NCBI GenBank assembly: GCA_019116185.1
Contig: DXCD01000189.1
Location: 1 to 7,128 of the forward strand
DNA length: 7,128 nucleotides
Source of the DNA: Candidatus Mediterraneibacter stercorigallinarum
Lineage (GTDB): Bacteria > Bacillota > Clostridia > Lachnospirales > Lachnospiraceae
Direction: 5' to 3'
In this document: positions 1-5,681 of the stretch, one piece after another
How positions within the stretch are numbered: position 1 is the first letter of the stretch
How the letters are laid out: each line of letters starts with the position of its first letter
The notes under the pieces: generated by a model
Databases searched by the model: none
What the model was told of the DNA's origin: nothing
Seen by the model: the letters and a program-made list of their open reading frames with translations, nothing else
Position numbers and translations under genes: made by a program

Positions 1-415
1 CATACCCGAGAAGGTGAAGCATACTGTGCGCGATCAGAAAGGCATACTCTCTCCTCACGGAATGTCCATATTCCTCTGCCTGGGCTATGACCCGTTCCTT
101 TGATATCACGATATCCCCCAGCATAAGTTCACCACTTTCCGGGTTGAATGCATCCCCCTGCTCTTCAATGCCCGAGAGATCTCCCGGCGTCTCATAATCC
201 AGCATAGGAAATGAAAGCACGTCCGTAGCCCGGTCAATCTGACGATGTTCCCTGTTCATGATTCTGATTTCTTCATCATCAGTAAGAAGAAGATTCACCT
301 CAGCTTCATATGGGCAGTCTTCATATTCCAAAGCCGTCTCCACTATAAGCTCTGCTGTCTCCTTCACGTCAAAAGGCAATGTGCCTTTGCCTTCTTCTTC
401 GATATAAAGCGTCAT
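1..415 (-). CDS. ybeY: Endoribonuclease YbeY (rRNA maturation factor), 3'-truncated by window edge
   Basis: YbeY is a zinc-dependent single-strand endoribonuclease needed for 16S rRNA 3'-end maturation and 70S ribosome quality control in the cytoplasm. Reading down from the ATG at 415 gives 138 complete codons, starting MTLYIEEEGKGTLPFDVKE. Family hallmarks seen: NREHRQIDRATDVLSFPM in the first half, then GELMLGDIVIS, and near the edge HSMLHLLGY, which carries the first two histidines of the HxxxHxxxxxH zinc site. The third histidine (expected in GYDH) and roughly the last 20-30 residues lie outside the window. The start ATG overlaps the phoH stop as ATGA (412-415), so translation is probably coupled to phoH. 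There is no separate promoter in front of it. The identification is firm; only the C-terminus cannot be judged. Confidence 0.96.
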   Translation of the reverse strand, partial: MTLYIEEEGKGTLPFDVKETAELIVETALEYEDCPYEAEVNLLLTDDEEIRIMNREHRQIDRATDVLSFPMLDYETPGDLSGIEEQGDAFNPESGELMLGDIVISKERVIAQAEEYGHSVRREYAFLIAHSMLHLLGY

Positions 416-1419
416 ACGCCTCTCCTCCTGCTGCCTTTTGCCCTTCCGGCATTTTTCCTCTCGCTCTTTTTCTCATATTCTTCATAAGCTTTGACAATCC
501 TCTGTACAAGCGGATGGCGGACCACATCTTTGCTCGTCAGCGTACAGATACTGATCCCTTCTAAGTCTTTTACCACCTTCACTGCAACGTCCAGCCCTGA
601 CACCGCGCCTGCCGGAAGGTCCTTCTGAGTGGAATCTCCGGTGATAACGACCTTTGATCCGAACCCTATTCTTGTAAGGAACATCTTCATCTGTGCAGGT
701 GTCGTATTCTGCGCCTCATCAAGAATGATAAATGCATTGTCAAGCGTACGCCCTCTCATATAGGCGAGAGGCGCCACCTCGATGAGCCCTTTCTCCGAAT
801 TCTTAACAAAGCTTTCCGCACCCATGATCTGATAAAGCGCATCATAGAGCGGCCGCAGATATGGATCGATCTTGCTCTGGAGATCACCGGGGAGAAATCC
901 CAGTTTCTCTCCCGCCTCAATCGCCGGACGCGTCAGGATGATCCTGCCTACTTCATTTCTTTTAAAAGCTGTGATCGCCATGGCCATAGCAAGATAGGTC
1001 TTGCCCGTACCCGCAGGTCCCAGCCCGAATGTGATCATCTCGTTCCGGATCGCATCCACATACTTCTTCTGCCCCAGCGTCTTGGGCTTGATCGGCTTGC
1101 CCTGAAGCGTATGGCAGATCAGCTCCCTGTCGATCTCTACAATGCCCTCTTCCTGGTCGTCAAAGACAAGAGAAATCGCATAATCCACATTCTGCTCTGT
1201 AATCGTATTTCCCCTCTTTGATAATTCAACAAGCTGGGTGAGCACGCGCAGAGCTTTCCCTGCCGCCGTGCTCTCCCCTACGATCTTTGTGCTCCCGTCC
1301 CTTGCGATCAGTGTCACATGGAATGTCCTTTCAAGCTTCTTTGCATATGTGTCAAACTGTCCGAACACGTTTGCCTCATGTTCAGCCGGTATATCAATCA
1401 TCAGTTCCGACAGACTCAT
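412..1419 (-). CDS. phoH: PhoH family P-loop ATPase
   Basis: PhoH-family cytoplasmic ATPase, 335 aa from the chosen ATG. These proteins have an SF1-helicase-like nucleotide-binding core and are linked to RNA metabolism; the exact substrate is not settled. Seen: an N-terminal KH-like region (HVTLIARDGSTKIVG, about residues 34-48), a Walker A GPAGTGKT (about 134-141), a Walker B IILDEAQN (about 231-238), an ITGDSTQKDLP motif (about 259-269) and a very basic C-terminal tail (KNAGRAKGSRRRGV). An in-frame TTG lies at 1437 and another ATG at 1401. I prefer the ATG at 1419 because AAAGGAAAG (1434-1426) sits 9 bases upstream. This makes phoH overlap the yqfD stop by 26 bases. The stop overlaps the ybeY start as ATGA. 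It looks like part of the yqfC-yqfD-phoH-ybeY unit and shows no promoter of its own. Confidence 0.97.
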   Translation of the reverse strand: MSLSELMIDIPAEHEANVFGQFDTYAKKLERTFHVTLIARDGSTKIVGESTAAGKALRVLTQLVELSKRGNTITEQNVDYAISLVFDDQEEGIVEIDRELICHTLQGKPIKPKTLGQKKYVDAIRNEMITFGLGPAGTGKTYLAMAMAITAFKRNEVGRIILTRPAIEAGEKLGFLPGDLQSKIDPYLRPLYDALYQIMGAESFVKNSEKGLIEVAPLAYMRGRTLDNAFIILDEAQNTTPAQMKMFLTRIGFGSKVVITGDSTQKDLPAGAVSGLDVAVKVVKDLEGISICTLTSKDVVRHPLVQRIVKAYEEYEKKSERKNAGRAKGSRRRGV

Positions 1420-2653
1420 CCGTTTCTTTCCTTTCAACTGTTAATATTTCTGTAGCCGCCTCCTCAGTAACTCTCTCGTTCAGATAAAGCGTGCCCGAGG
1501 CAGTGGCAGAATTTTCATATAGATGTATTTTAACACTATTTTCCTTTATTTGAACACCTTTTTCCTCCAAATCTTCGCAAAACCGGTTAAAATTCAGGCT
1601 CAGAAGCTGCCTTGCCTCTTCTTCCGTATATGTCTTTTTTTCAAAAGAATATGACTTTGCAGTCTTCAGCCCATATGAAAAAGGCAGATAAAAGTTCTCT
1701 CCCAGCTTCATCTGAGTTTCCTCTGTGACTATCTCGCTGTGCTTATATTTATTGTCTAAGCTGCCCACAGAGACTGTCCAGTCAGCCAGACGGATAAAAG
1801 GCTGGTATTTCTTTCTGCCGTCATAGACCTTTTCCTGATACTCTAAGGACAGAGTATCCGTGTACTCCATCTGCGTGTCGGCAAACACGTCAGCATCTGA
1901 CCTGTGGTACTGATATCCCACGACTTCCCGGCTGTCATTTACCACTTCCACCCTGCCCAGGACAAGGATATCCCCTTTTTTCACCGTGTCGCCCACATGC
2001 ACCTGAGGCACTCCTGACCTTGTGACGATCTTTGTGATCACGCCGTCAGCCGCGGCAACCAGATCCACCGGTTTTTCGTCTTCAGCAGACGTTTCCTCCC
2101 CTTCTTCCGGGAAGGTATCCTCATTCTCTTTGATTTGTATTTTCAGCCTGCTTCCGTCAATAGAGGCAGAGACCCAAACGATATCATTATATTCCTTTCG
2201 AATCGCTTTTACAATACCCGGGCAGTCCACCCTGCTCCTTAACATTGCCGGAGCGACTCCCTCTGACTCCAGAAATTCCGCAAGTGTCGTGTCCGGATAT
2301 CTTTCATTTCCTTCAAAATGGATATCCCAAATAAACAGGGAATATGTCCACAAAAGCACTGCACATATAAAAAGCCCGGCAAAAAAAAGCTTTCTCCGCC
2401 GGTAGCGTGCCAGAAAGAACGGGAATCCATATCTTCCTTGCAGTATGACTTTTGTATGTGTCTTTCTGACAAGCGGCTTCAGCTTCCGGAAATCAGAGAT
2501 GCTCATGTACATCTCGTACCCGTTTCCCGTGGGTTCCAGGCCCCATATAAACAACTGATGGTAGCAGCACATGTTCAGAAAGCGTTCCGGCGAATATCCT
2601 GCCACGCAGAGTCTGACATATCCTCTCAGCCAGCGAATGAACGAACGGATCAC
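1394..2653 (-). CDS. yqfD: Sporulation protein YqfD
   Basis: YqfD-family membrane protein, 419 aa, close to the usual length. In Bacillus it belongs to the sigma-E mother-cell regulon and is needed for efficient sporulation; the biochemical role is not defined. Seen: a conserved N-terminal region (residues 1-85, including RYGFPFF and a basic RYRRRK), one transmembrane helix (about 89-109), then a probable extracytoplasmic part. That part holds a POTRA/FtsQ-like stretch (about 111-176, IHFEGNERYPDTTLAEFL), a short acidic linker (about 180-195) and a barrel-sandwich (lipoyl/HlyD-like) segment (about 198-235) with GVITKIVTRSGVPQVHVGD. The start is GTG at 2653, with a strong GGGAGG (2667-2662) 8 bases upstream. 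It overlaps the yqfC stop as GTGA (2650-2653). The domain comparisons are my reading of the sequence; the family assignment is firm. Confidence 0.95.
   Translation of the reverse strand: MIRSFIRWLRGYVRLCVAGYSPERFLNMCCYHQLFIWGLEPTGNGYEMYMSISDFRKLKPLVRKTHTKVILQGRYGFPFFLARYRRRKLFFAGLFICAVLLWTYSLFIWDIHFEGNERYPDTTLAEFLESEGVAPAMLRSRVDCPGIVKAIRKEYNDIVWVSASIDGSRLKIQIKENEDTFPEEGEETSAEDEKPVDLVAAADGVITKIVTRSGVPQVHVGDTVKKGDILVLGRVEVVNDSREVVGYQYHRSDADVFADTQMEYTDTLSLEYQEKVYDGRKKYQPFIRLADWTVSVGSLDNKYKHSEIVTEETQMKLGENFYLPFSYGLKTAKSYSFEKKTYTEEEARQLLSLNFNRFCEDLEEKGVQIKENSVKIHLYENSATASGTLYLNERVTEEAATEILTVERKETDESVGTDD
1426..1434 (-). promoter_or_regulatory. Ribosome binding site deciding the phoH start
   Basis: AAAGGAAAG lies inside the 3' end of yqfD, 9 bases from the AGGA core to the ATG at 1419. 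It selects that ATG over the upstream in-frame TTG at 1437, which lies upstream of this site, and over the ATG at 1401, which has no comparable purine stretch. Confidence 0.6.
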
Positions 2654-2949
2654 TCTTTGTTCCTCCCATCGATAAATTCCAGCGTCTTTATCTTCCCTGT
2701 GATCTTCATCTCATCGTTGGTATAATATTCAATCTGGAGCCTCCTGCCGGTCAGCTTGAGCTGCCCGCCCTTTGTCTGTACCCGGACAAGGCACTCTGTA
2801 TATTCTGTGATCCCGCGGTAATTCTCAATACAAACTTCAAAATCCCCGAGCACGGTGACCACCGACGCTCCCATGACTACATCCTTCGGCATACTTGCAG
2901 CTGACGCAAGCCGCTCCCTGATCTGTTCTCTCTCCATAGAAAATGCCAC
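2650..2949 (-). CDS. yqfC: Sporulation protein YqfC
   Basis: Small YqfC-family protein, 99 aa from the chosen GTG; family members are about 90-100 aa. It is a sigma-E-dependent sporulation protein in Bacillus with no defined activity. Matching features are the DVVMGASVVTVLGDFEVCIE block, ENYRGITEYTE, and a C-terminal beta-rich part with LKLTGRRLQIEYYTNDEM and GKIKTLEFIDG. It always pairs with yqfD, and here the two overlap by GTGA. The start is uncertain. An ATG at 3000 has no ribosome binding site and would place the likely promoter inside the gene. The ATG at 2935-2937 gives 95 aa but lacks a clear site. The GTG at 2947-2949 has AAAAGG (2962-2957) 7 bases upstream and follows the sigma-E-like promoter, so I prefer it. 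No signal peptide or membrane segment is seen. Confidence 0.88.
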   Translation of the reverse strand: MAFSMEREQIRERLASAASMPKDVVMGASVVTVLGDFEVCIENYRGITEYTECLVRVQTKGGQLKLTGRRLQIEYYTNDEMKITGKIKTLEFIDGRNKE

Positions 2950-2968
2950 ACATACGCCTTTTATAACC

Positions 2969-2998
2969 AGTATATGTGTGGCAAGTGATGTTCTATTC
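2969..2998 (-). promoter_or_regulatory. Sigma-E-like sporulation promoter for the yqfC-yqfD-phoH-ybeY unit
   Basis: On the minus strand CATATACT (2976-2969) matches 7 of 8 positions of the sigma-E -10 consensus (CATACAnT). GAATAGA (2998-2992), 15 bases upstream, partly matches the -35 (kmATATT). Predicted transcription start is near 2962, about 12 bases before the preferred yqfC GTG. TATACT also resembles a sigma-A -10, but nothing resembling TTGACA lies 17 bases upstream. Sigma-E control of yqfC/yqfD is known in Bacillus; the site here is inference. Confidence 0.45.
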
Positions 2999-3004
2999 AT
3001 TTAC

Positions 3005-3035
3005 AAAAAATCGGCATATAAATTTGTCTCCCGAT
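3005..3035 (-). terminator. Possible weak intrinsic terminator behind the Dabb gene
   Basis: Read on the minus strand, ATCGG (3035-3031) pairs with CCGAT (3014-3010) across a 16-base AT-rich loop, and the transcript then continues with U residues (3010-3005). A second 5-bp stem, GGCAG/CTGCC (3055-3036), lies just upstream, directly after the Dabb stop. The stems are short and the loop is long, so termination would be partial at best. It lies between the Dabb stop and the yqfC promoter, where a terminator would be expected. Confidence 0.35.
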
Positions 3036-3066
3036 GGCAGCAATATTTCTCTGCCCCAAGCCTTAA

Positions 3067-3363
3067 TCAATAATCAAGGCATGCCCTTTCTGTCACAAAG
3101 GGCCGCACATAGGTATCCGCCACGGCTACGTGCGCCGGATGCTGAGCGTAGACTTCGATATCTTCCGCCTTCTCCAGCGTGCTTACAAGGGCAATATCAT
3201 GAGTTCCGGATGCAAGGGGCTCGTCCACAAACTCCATCGTAAGGAGCCCCGGGACTTTTCCCACCAGGGAATTGAGATGCTCTTTCATCGCTGCTTTCAG
3301 CTGCGGCTTTTCTTCCTCTTTTATTTCAGGTTTGAATTTCCACATTACAATATGATGTACCAT
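3067..3363 (-). CDS. Dabb (dimeric alpha-beta barrel, 'stress responsive A/B barrel') domain protein
   Basis: A single Dabb domain of 98 aa, the whole length of the protein. Members form homodimeric ferredoxin-like barrels; some bind small hydrophobic molecules or act in polyketide or stress pathways, but most bacterial single-domain members have no assigned substrate. Seen: first strand MVHHIVMWKFK with the typical histidine pair, an amphipathic helix about residues 14-34, strands with GLLTMEFVDEP and HDIALVSTLEKAEDIEVYA (residues 55-73), and the hallmark HPAHVAVADTYVRPFV (75-90). The start ATG at 3363 has GGGAGGA a few bases upstream and follows its own sigma-A promoter. It is probably monocistronic, with a possible terminator behind it. 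No catalytic role can be read from the sequence. Confidence 0.93.
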   Translation of the reverse strand: MVHHIVMWKFKPEIKEEEKPQLKAAMKEHLNSLVGKVPGLLTMEFVDEPLASGTHDIALVSTLEKAEDIEVYAQHPAHVAVADTYVRPFVTERACLDY

Positions 3364-3400
3364 TGGTATTCCTCCCGGATTATTTATTCATTCTCCGTCT

Positions 3401-3429
3401 ATTATAACCGGCGCAGGTCTGGAACACAA
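3401..3429 (-). promoter_or_regulatory. Sigma-A promoter for the Dabb gene
   Basis: TTGTGT (3429-3424), a 17-base spacer, and a perfect TATAAT (3406-3401) on the minus strand. Predicted start is near 3394, giving a leader of about 30 bases before the ATG at 3363. The -35 is only a half match (TTG), so the promoter rests mainly on the -10. Confidence 0.65.
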
Positions 3430-3457
3430 GGCTTATCGGCAGCCCTTTCCTGATTCA

Positions 3458-3961
3458 TTAAAACTGCTTTCGTTTTCTTTCTTTCGCTGTAAAATGTTCC
3501 ACCTCAATGCAGAACACCGCTGTCCGCTCAAGCGCTTCCGGGCTGAACTCGATCTTTGCCCCGGGAGCCATATGCTCCATGATTTTGGTAAGCCCGTAGA
3601 TTTTCTCCTGCCTGTCGTCAACTCTGCTCACAGTTCCATTCCCCATAATGCTCCGGTAGGAATAGGAATAACTGCACGTATAATCACCGGTAATAATCCC
3701 ATGGCGGCAGTCCATCTCCACTGCCACGTCAGGGAAGGCTGCAAAGGCGTCTGCTTTTCTTCCCTCCCCTGCGCCATGGATGAAAAGCACCAGTTTCATT
3801 GCTTCGCCTGACATAGAAAAATCATAGCCGTAATTGACCGGGATAATAAACATCCCTTCTGCATCCCGCGCCCCGATCCGGACCACGTCACATTCTTCAA
3901 GAATTTCTTTTATGGCCTCCGGATCATGCAGTTCTCGTTTGTGCAGACGCATCTCTCTCAA
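3458..3961 (-). CDS. Pyridoxamine 5'-phosphate oxidase-like FMN-binding split-barrel protein (NimA-like)
   Basis: A 167-aa protein of the split-barrel flavoprotein group that includes NimA nitroimidazole reductases and many anaerobe proteins of unknown substrate. Seen in family order: RLHKRELHDPEAIKEIL (about residues 5-21), CDVVRIGARD (24-33), FIIPVNYGYD (38-47), LFIHGAGEGRKADAF (59-73), VAVEMD (79-84), CSYSYSYRSIMGNG (96-109), and the C-terminal IEVEHFTAKERK. Cofactor binding, probably FMN, is inferred from the family; no substrate can be named. The start is TTG at 3961, chosen for AAGGAGGAG (3976-3968) with an 8-base spacer; the ATG at 3952 would leave that site 17 bases away. It follows the FNT channel gene by 18 bases and surely shares its transcript. 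Calling it a drug-resistance gene would go beyond the evidence. Confidence 0.9.
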   Translation of the reverse strand: MREMRLHKRELHDPEAIKEILEECDVVRIGARDAEGMFIIPVNYGYDFSMSGEAMKLVLFIHGAGEGRKADAFAAFPDVAVEMDCRHGIITGDYTCSYSYSYRSIMGNGTVSRVDDRQEKIYGLTKIMEHMAPGAKIEFSPEALERTAVFCIEVEHFTAKERKRKQF

Positions 3962-3967
3962 GGCAGT

Positions 3968-3976
3968 CTCCTCCTT
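3968..3976 (-). promoter_or_regulatory. Ribosome binding site supporting a TTG start
   Basis: AAGGAGGAG in the 18-base gap after the FNT stop is a near-perfect Shine-Dalgarno. It sits 8 bases before the TTG at 3961 and too far from the ATG at 3952. It is the reason for calling the rare start codon. Confidence 0.7.
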
Positions 3977-3979
3977 CTT

Positions 3980-4636
3980 TTAATGTGCGTTTAATGCCTG
4001 CTCTCTGTTTCGGTCCAGCTCTCTCACGGCCCAGGCAATAAACAGCCCGCCCGCTATGTTTCCTGCGGTCACGCACACAAGCACCTTGACCACATCAGGC
4101 CCCTGCGCGCCGTAATTCAAGGCATAACAAGAAATATAAAACATATCCGCCACGATATGCTCGAATCCGCAGAATACAAAAGCTGTGATAAAGAGCCACA
4201 CATAAAAAATCTGTCCGAATGACCCCTGCCGCTGTTTTGCTCCTACAAGTACAGCAAACGCGACAAAAAAAGCACAGAATATCCCAAGGATAAACAAACT
4301 CAGCGGACTGTCGCCAAGCTTTGTCTCGCCAATGCCTGCCACGGCTTCTGCAAGCGTATTGCCAAACCTTGTAAATGACACTGCCGCGGCCGACAGAAAC
4401 GCGCCGATCCCGTTCCCGAGCCAGGCGATCCCCACATCTCCCCAATTGTACTGATGATCATATATCATCAGCGGGCATACTCTTGTAAACAGCATATTGT
4501 GCAGATTGAGCACAAGAAAAATACCTGTCGCAAAAAACAGGCTTCCTGCCAGAGCATTAGGGATTGACAGGTACACCATCGCTCCCATTGAAATAAATAC
4601 CCCCGCCAGAACACTGCTGATCCATTTCTGCATCAT
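3980..4636 (-). CDS. Formate/nitrite transporter (FNT) family channel, short form
   Basis: Integral membrane channel of the FNT family (formate FocA, nitrite NirC, hydrosulfide HSC), which passes small monovalent anions or their acids. From the ATG at 4636 it is 218 aa, shorter than the usual 250-280, mainly because the N-terminal amphipathic helix is missing. Six hydrophobic segments are seen, at about 5-24, 28-46, 66-88, 111-133, 140-168 and 181-205. Family signatures are NMLFT in the broken second segment (47-51), the central histidine in GFEHIVADMF (H160), and GNIAGG in the last segment (N193). The usual EHxxAN reads EHIVAD here. AGAGGAG lies about 8 bases before the ATG; an in-frame ATG at 4711 would lie in the promoter and is rejected. 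It is the first gene of an operon with the flavoprotein behind it. The transported ion cannot be told from the sequence. Confidence 0.9.
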   Translation of the reverse strand: MMQKWISSVLAGVFISMGAMVYLSIPNALAGSLFFATGIFLVLNLHNMLFTRVCPLMIYDHQYNWGDVGIAWLGNGIGAFLSAAAVSFTRFGNTLAEAVAGIGETKLGDSPLSLFILGIFCAFFVAFAVLVGAKQRQGSFGQIFYVWLFITAFVFCGFEHIVADMFYISCYALNYGAQGPDVVKVLVCVTAGNIAGGLFIAWAVRELDRNREQALNAH

Positions 4637-4682
4637 AAATACTTCTCCTCTTTTGTATGTTATTTTTTTCACAGTCTTATCC

Positions 4683-4711
4683 ATTCTACTAAAAGAGGAT
4701 TGAAATTTCAA
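4683..4711 (-). promoter_or_regulatory. Sigma-A promoter of the FNT-flavoprotein operon
   Basis: TTGAAA (4711-4706), a 17-base spacer, and TAGAAT (4688-4683) on the minus strand. Each box is one base off consensus and the spacing is ideal. Predicted start is near 4676, leaving a leader of about 40 bases before the ATG at 4636. Confidence 0.75.
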
Positions 4712-4712
4712 T
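4699..4712. promoter_or_regulatory. Perfect 14-bp palindrome over the -35 box, probable operator
   Basis: ATTGAAATTTCAAT reads the same on both strands and fully covers the -35 box of the FNT promoter. A dimeric regulator bound here would block or modulate RNA polymerase. The half-sites TTGA/TCAA are 4 bases apart, unlike the 6 of a standard FNR site (TTGAT-N4-ATCAA), so I do not name the regulator. No regulator gene is present nearby. Confidence 0.5.
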
Positions 4713-4781
4713 TACTTTTTACTGGAATCTGCGTTATTAACAGGAGCCTCAATAATCTCTGCCCTAAGTTTCGTTTTTCCG

Positions 4782-5516
4782 TCAGTCCGCTGTCAGGATC
4801 TCTGTTATTCGCGTCATATCCATATGCTCCAATACATGGTCGGCGTCCGGCAGTTCTTCATTCGGAGATATGTCTGTGCGGACGTATAACGCTGCAAGAC
4901 CTGCCGCTTTCGCTCCCTGAATATCACAGATCCCGTCATTTCCGATCATAACCGCACTCTCTGGACGGATCCGGTACATGTTGATCAGACTTTGGAAAAA
5001 GCACCGGTCAGGCTTCTTGCACCCATGCTCAGAGGAAAGAAGAATCCCGTCAAAAAACGGTGTGATATGAAGGGCGTTCATCTCATATTCCGTAAAGATT
5101 TTCTGCGCGTTGGACAGCAGGTATATCTTCTTCCCGACTGCGCGGAGGGCAGACAGCATTTCCTCTGTACCGTCATAAACCTTGAGCTTCTCCGTTGAAA
5201 GAATACGGAAAAACTGCCCCGCATGCCGTACCAGCGGCTCATCAGCCTCCACTCCTTTCTCCTCAAAAAGCGCCCGGAACACTTCCTCAATCTTAATCTC
5301 CGGGAAAGCTTCATGAGCATCCCTGCGCACGCCTTCCCTCCCGGCGCTCAAAGTACTTGTCAGCCTTTTATATGCTCCCTTTAATTCCTTAGGTGAGTAA
5401 AAAGCTGTATAATAACTATAGAACTGTGAGAGCTTTTCCCACAGTTCTATCTTCTCCTCATTGGTACGGATATCTACAAGAGTCCCGTACAGGTCAAAAA
5501 CACATGTCTCGTACAT
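4782..5516 (-). CDS. HAD superfamily hydrolase with DxY motif I
   Basis: A 244-aa cytoplasmic haloacid-dehalogenase-like protein with a helical C1-type cap (about residues 15-110). Core motifs: I, FDLYGTLVD, with nucleophile D8; II, LLSNAQ (S135); III, CKKPD (K168); IV, MIGNDGICDIQGAKAAG (N193/D194 and D198). Motif I has tyrosine at residue 10 where phosphatases carry the acid/base aspartate (DxD). DxYGT is typical of L-2-haloacid dehalogenases, yet motif IV is phosphatase-like, so the reaction is uncertain. Start ATG at 5516 has TAGGAG six bases upstream, and that site overlaps the ancestral trkH stop TAG (5528-5526), leaving 9 bases between the genes. It is therefore the last gene of the trk operon. 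Because trkH stops early at 5666 through a frameshift, coupling from trkH to this gene is probably broken. Confidence 0.92.
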   Translation of the reverse strand: MYETCVFDLYGTLVDIRTNEEKIELWEKLSQFYSYYTAFYSPKELKGAYKRLTSTLSAGREGVRRDAHEAFPEIKIEEVFRALFEEKGVEADEPLVRHAGQFFRILSTEKLKVYDGTEEMLSALRAVGKKIYLLSNAQKIFTEYEMNALHITPFFDGILLSSEHGCKKPDRCFFQSLINMYRIRPESAVMIGNDGICDIQGAKAAGLAALYVRTDISPNEELPDADHVLEHMDMTRITEILTAD

Positions 5517-5522
5517 CTGTAA

Positions 5523-5528
5523 CTCCTA
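5523..5528 (-). promoter_or_regulatory. HAD ribosome binding site overlapping the ancestral trkH stop
   Basis: TAGGAG contains both the in-frame TAG that would end full-length trkH and the AGGAG in front of the HAD ATG. This arrangement favours re-initiation by ribosomes that finish trkH, and it supports the view that trkH once read through to this point. Confidence 0.65.
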
Positions 5529-5681
5529 AAATTTCTTCCAAGTATCACGCACGAACAGAAGGAGCAGCGGAAAGATCTCGAGTCTGCCGGCCAGCATATC
5601 AAAGATCAGGACCAGCTTTGCCCCATTCGAAAAGAGCCCGAAATTCTCTACCGGCCCTACCAGGCTCAGGCCGGGCCCGAT
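5526..5681 (-). pseudogene. trkH: Frameshifted 3' end of trkH (fourth pore loop and last helix)
   Basis: In the frame shifted by one base, the minus strand from 5681 reads IGPGLSLVGPVENFGLFSNG and ends IFDMLAGRLEIFPLLLLF-VRDTWKKF-stop: 51 codons plus TAG at 5528-5526. This is a typical TrkH C-terminus, with the fourth selectivity filter (GPG) and the conserved AGRLEIFPLL helix. It has no stop codons or further damage, so the lesion is recent or a sequencing/assembly error. It has no start codon or ribosome binding site and is not a separate gene. Confidence 0.88.

Noticed and set aside
3428..3447. Bulged hairpin (AAGG.CT/AG.CCTT) between the flavoprotein gene and the Dabb gene as a terminator
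   Set aside because: The stem has about 6 pairs with a bulge and no run of T follows on the minus strand. It overlaps the Dabb -35 box.
2022..3453. Plus-strand open frames such as 2022-2405, 2318-2725 and 3130-3453
   Set aside because: All lie antisense to well-identified genes, have no ribosome binding sites or recognisable domains, and their composition looks like the complement of the real frames.
4637..4711. 25-residue N-terminal extension of the FNT protein from the ATG at 4711
   Set aside because: It would place the promoter and probable transcription start inside the gene, has no ribosome binding site and shows no FNT similarity, while the ATG at 4636 has AGAGGAG at good distance.
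4689..4712. Palindrome plus T-rich stretch as a terminator for the trk-HAD operon
   Set aside because: The stem is AT-rich with no loop, and the following bases are CCTCTTTT rather than a clean T run. Its exact match to the -35 box position fits an operator better.
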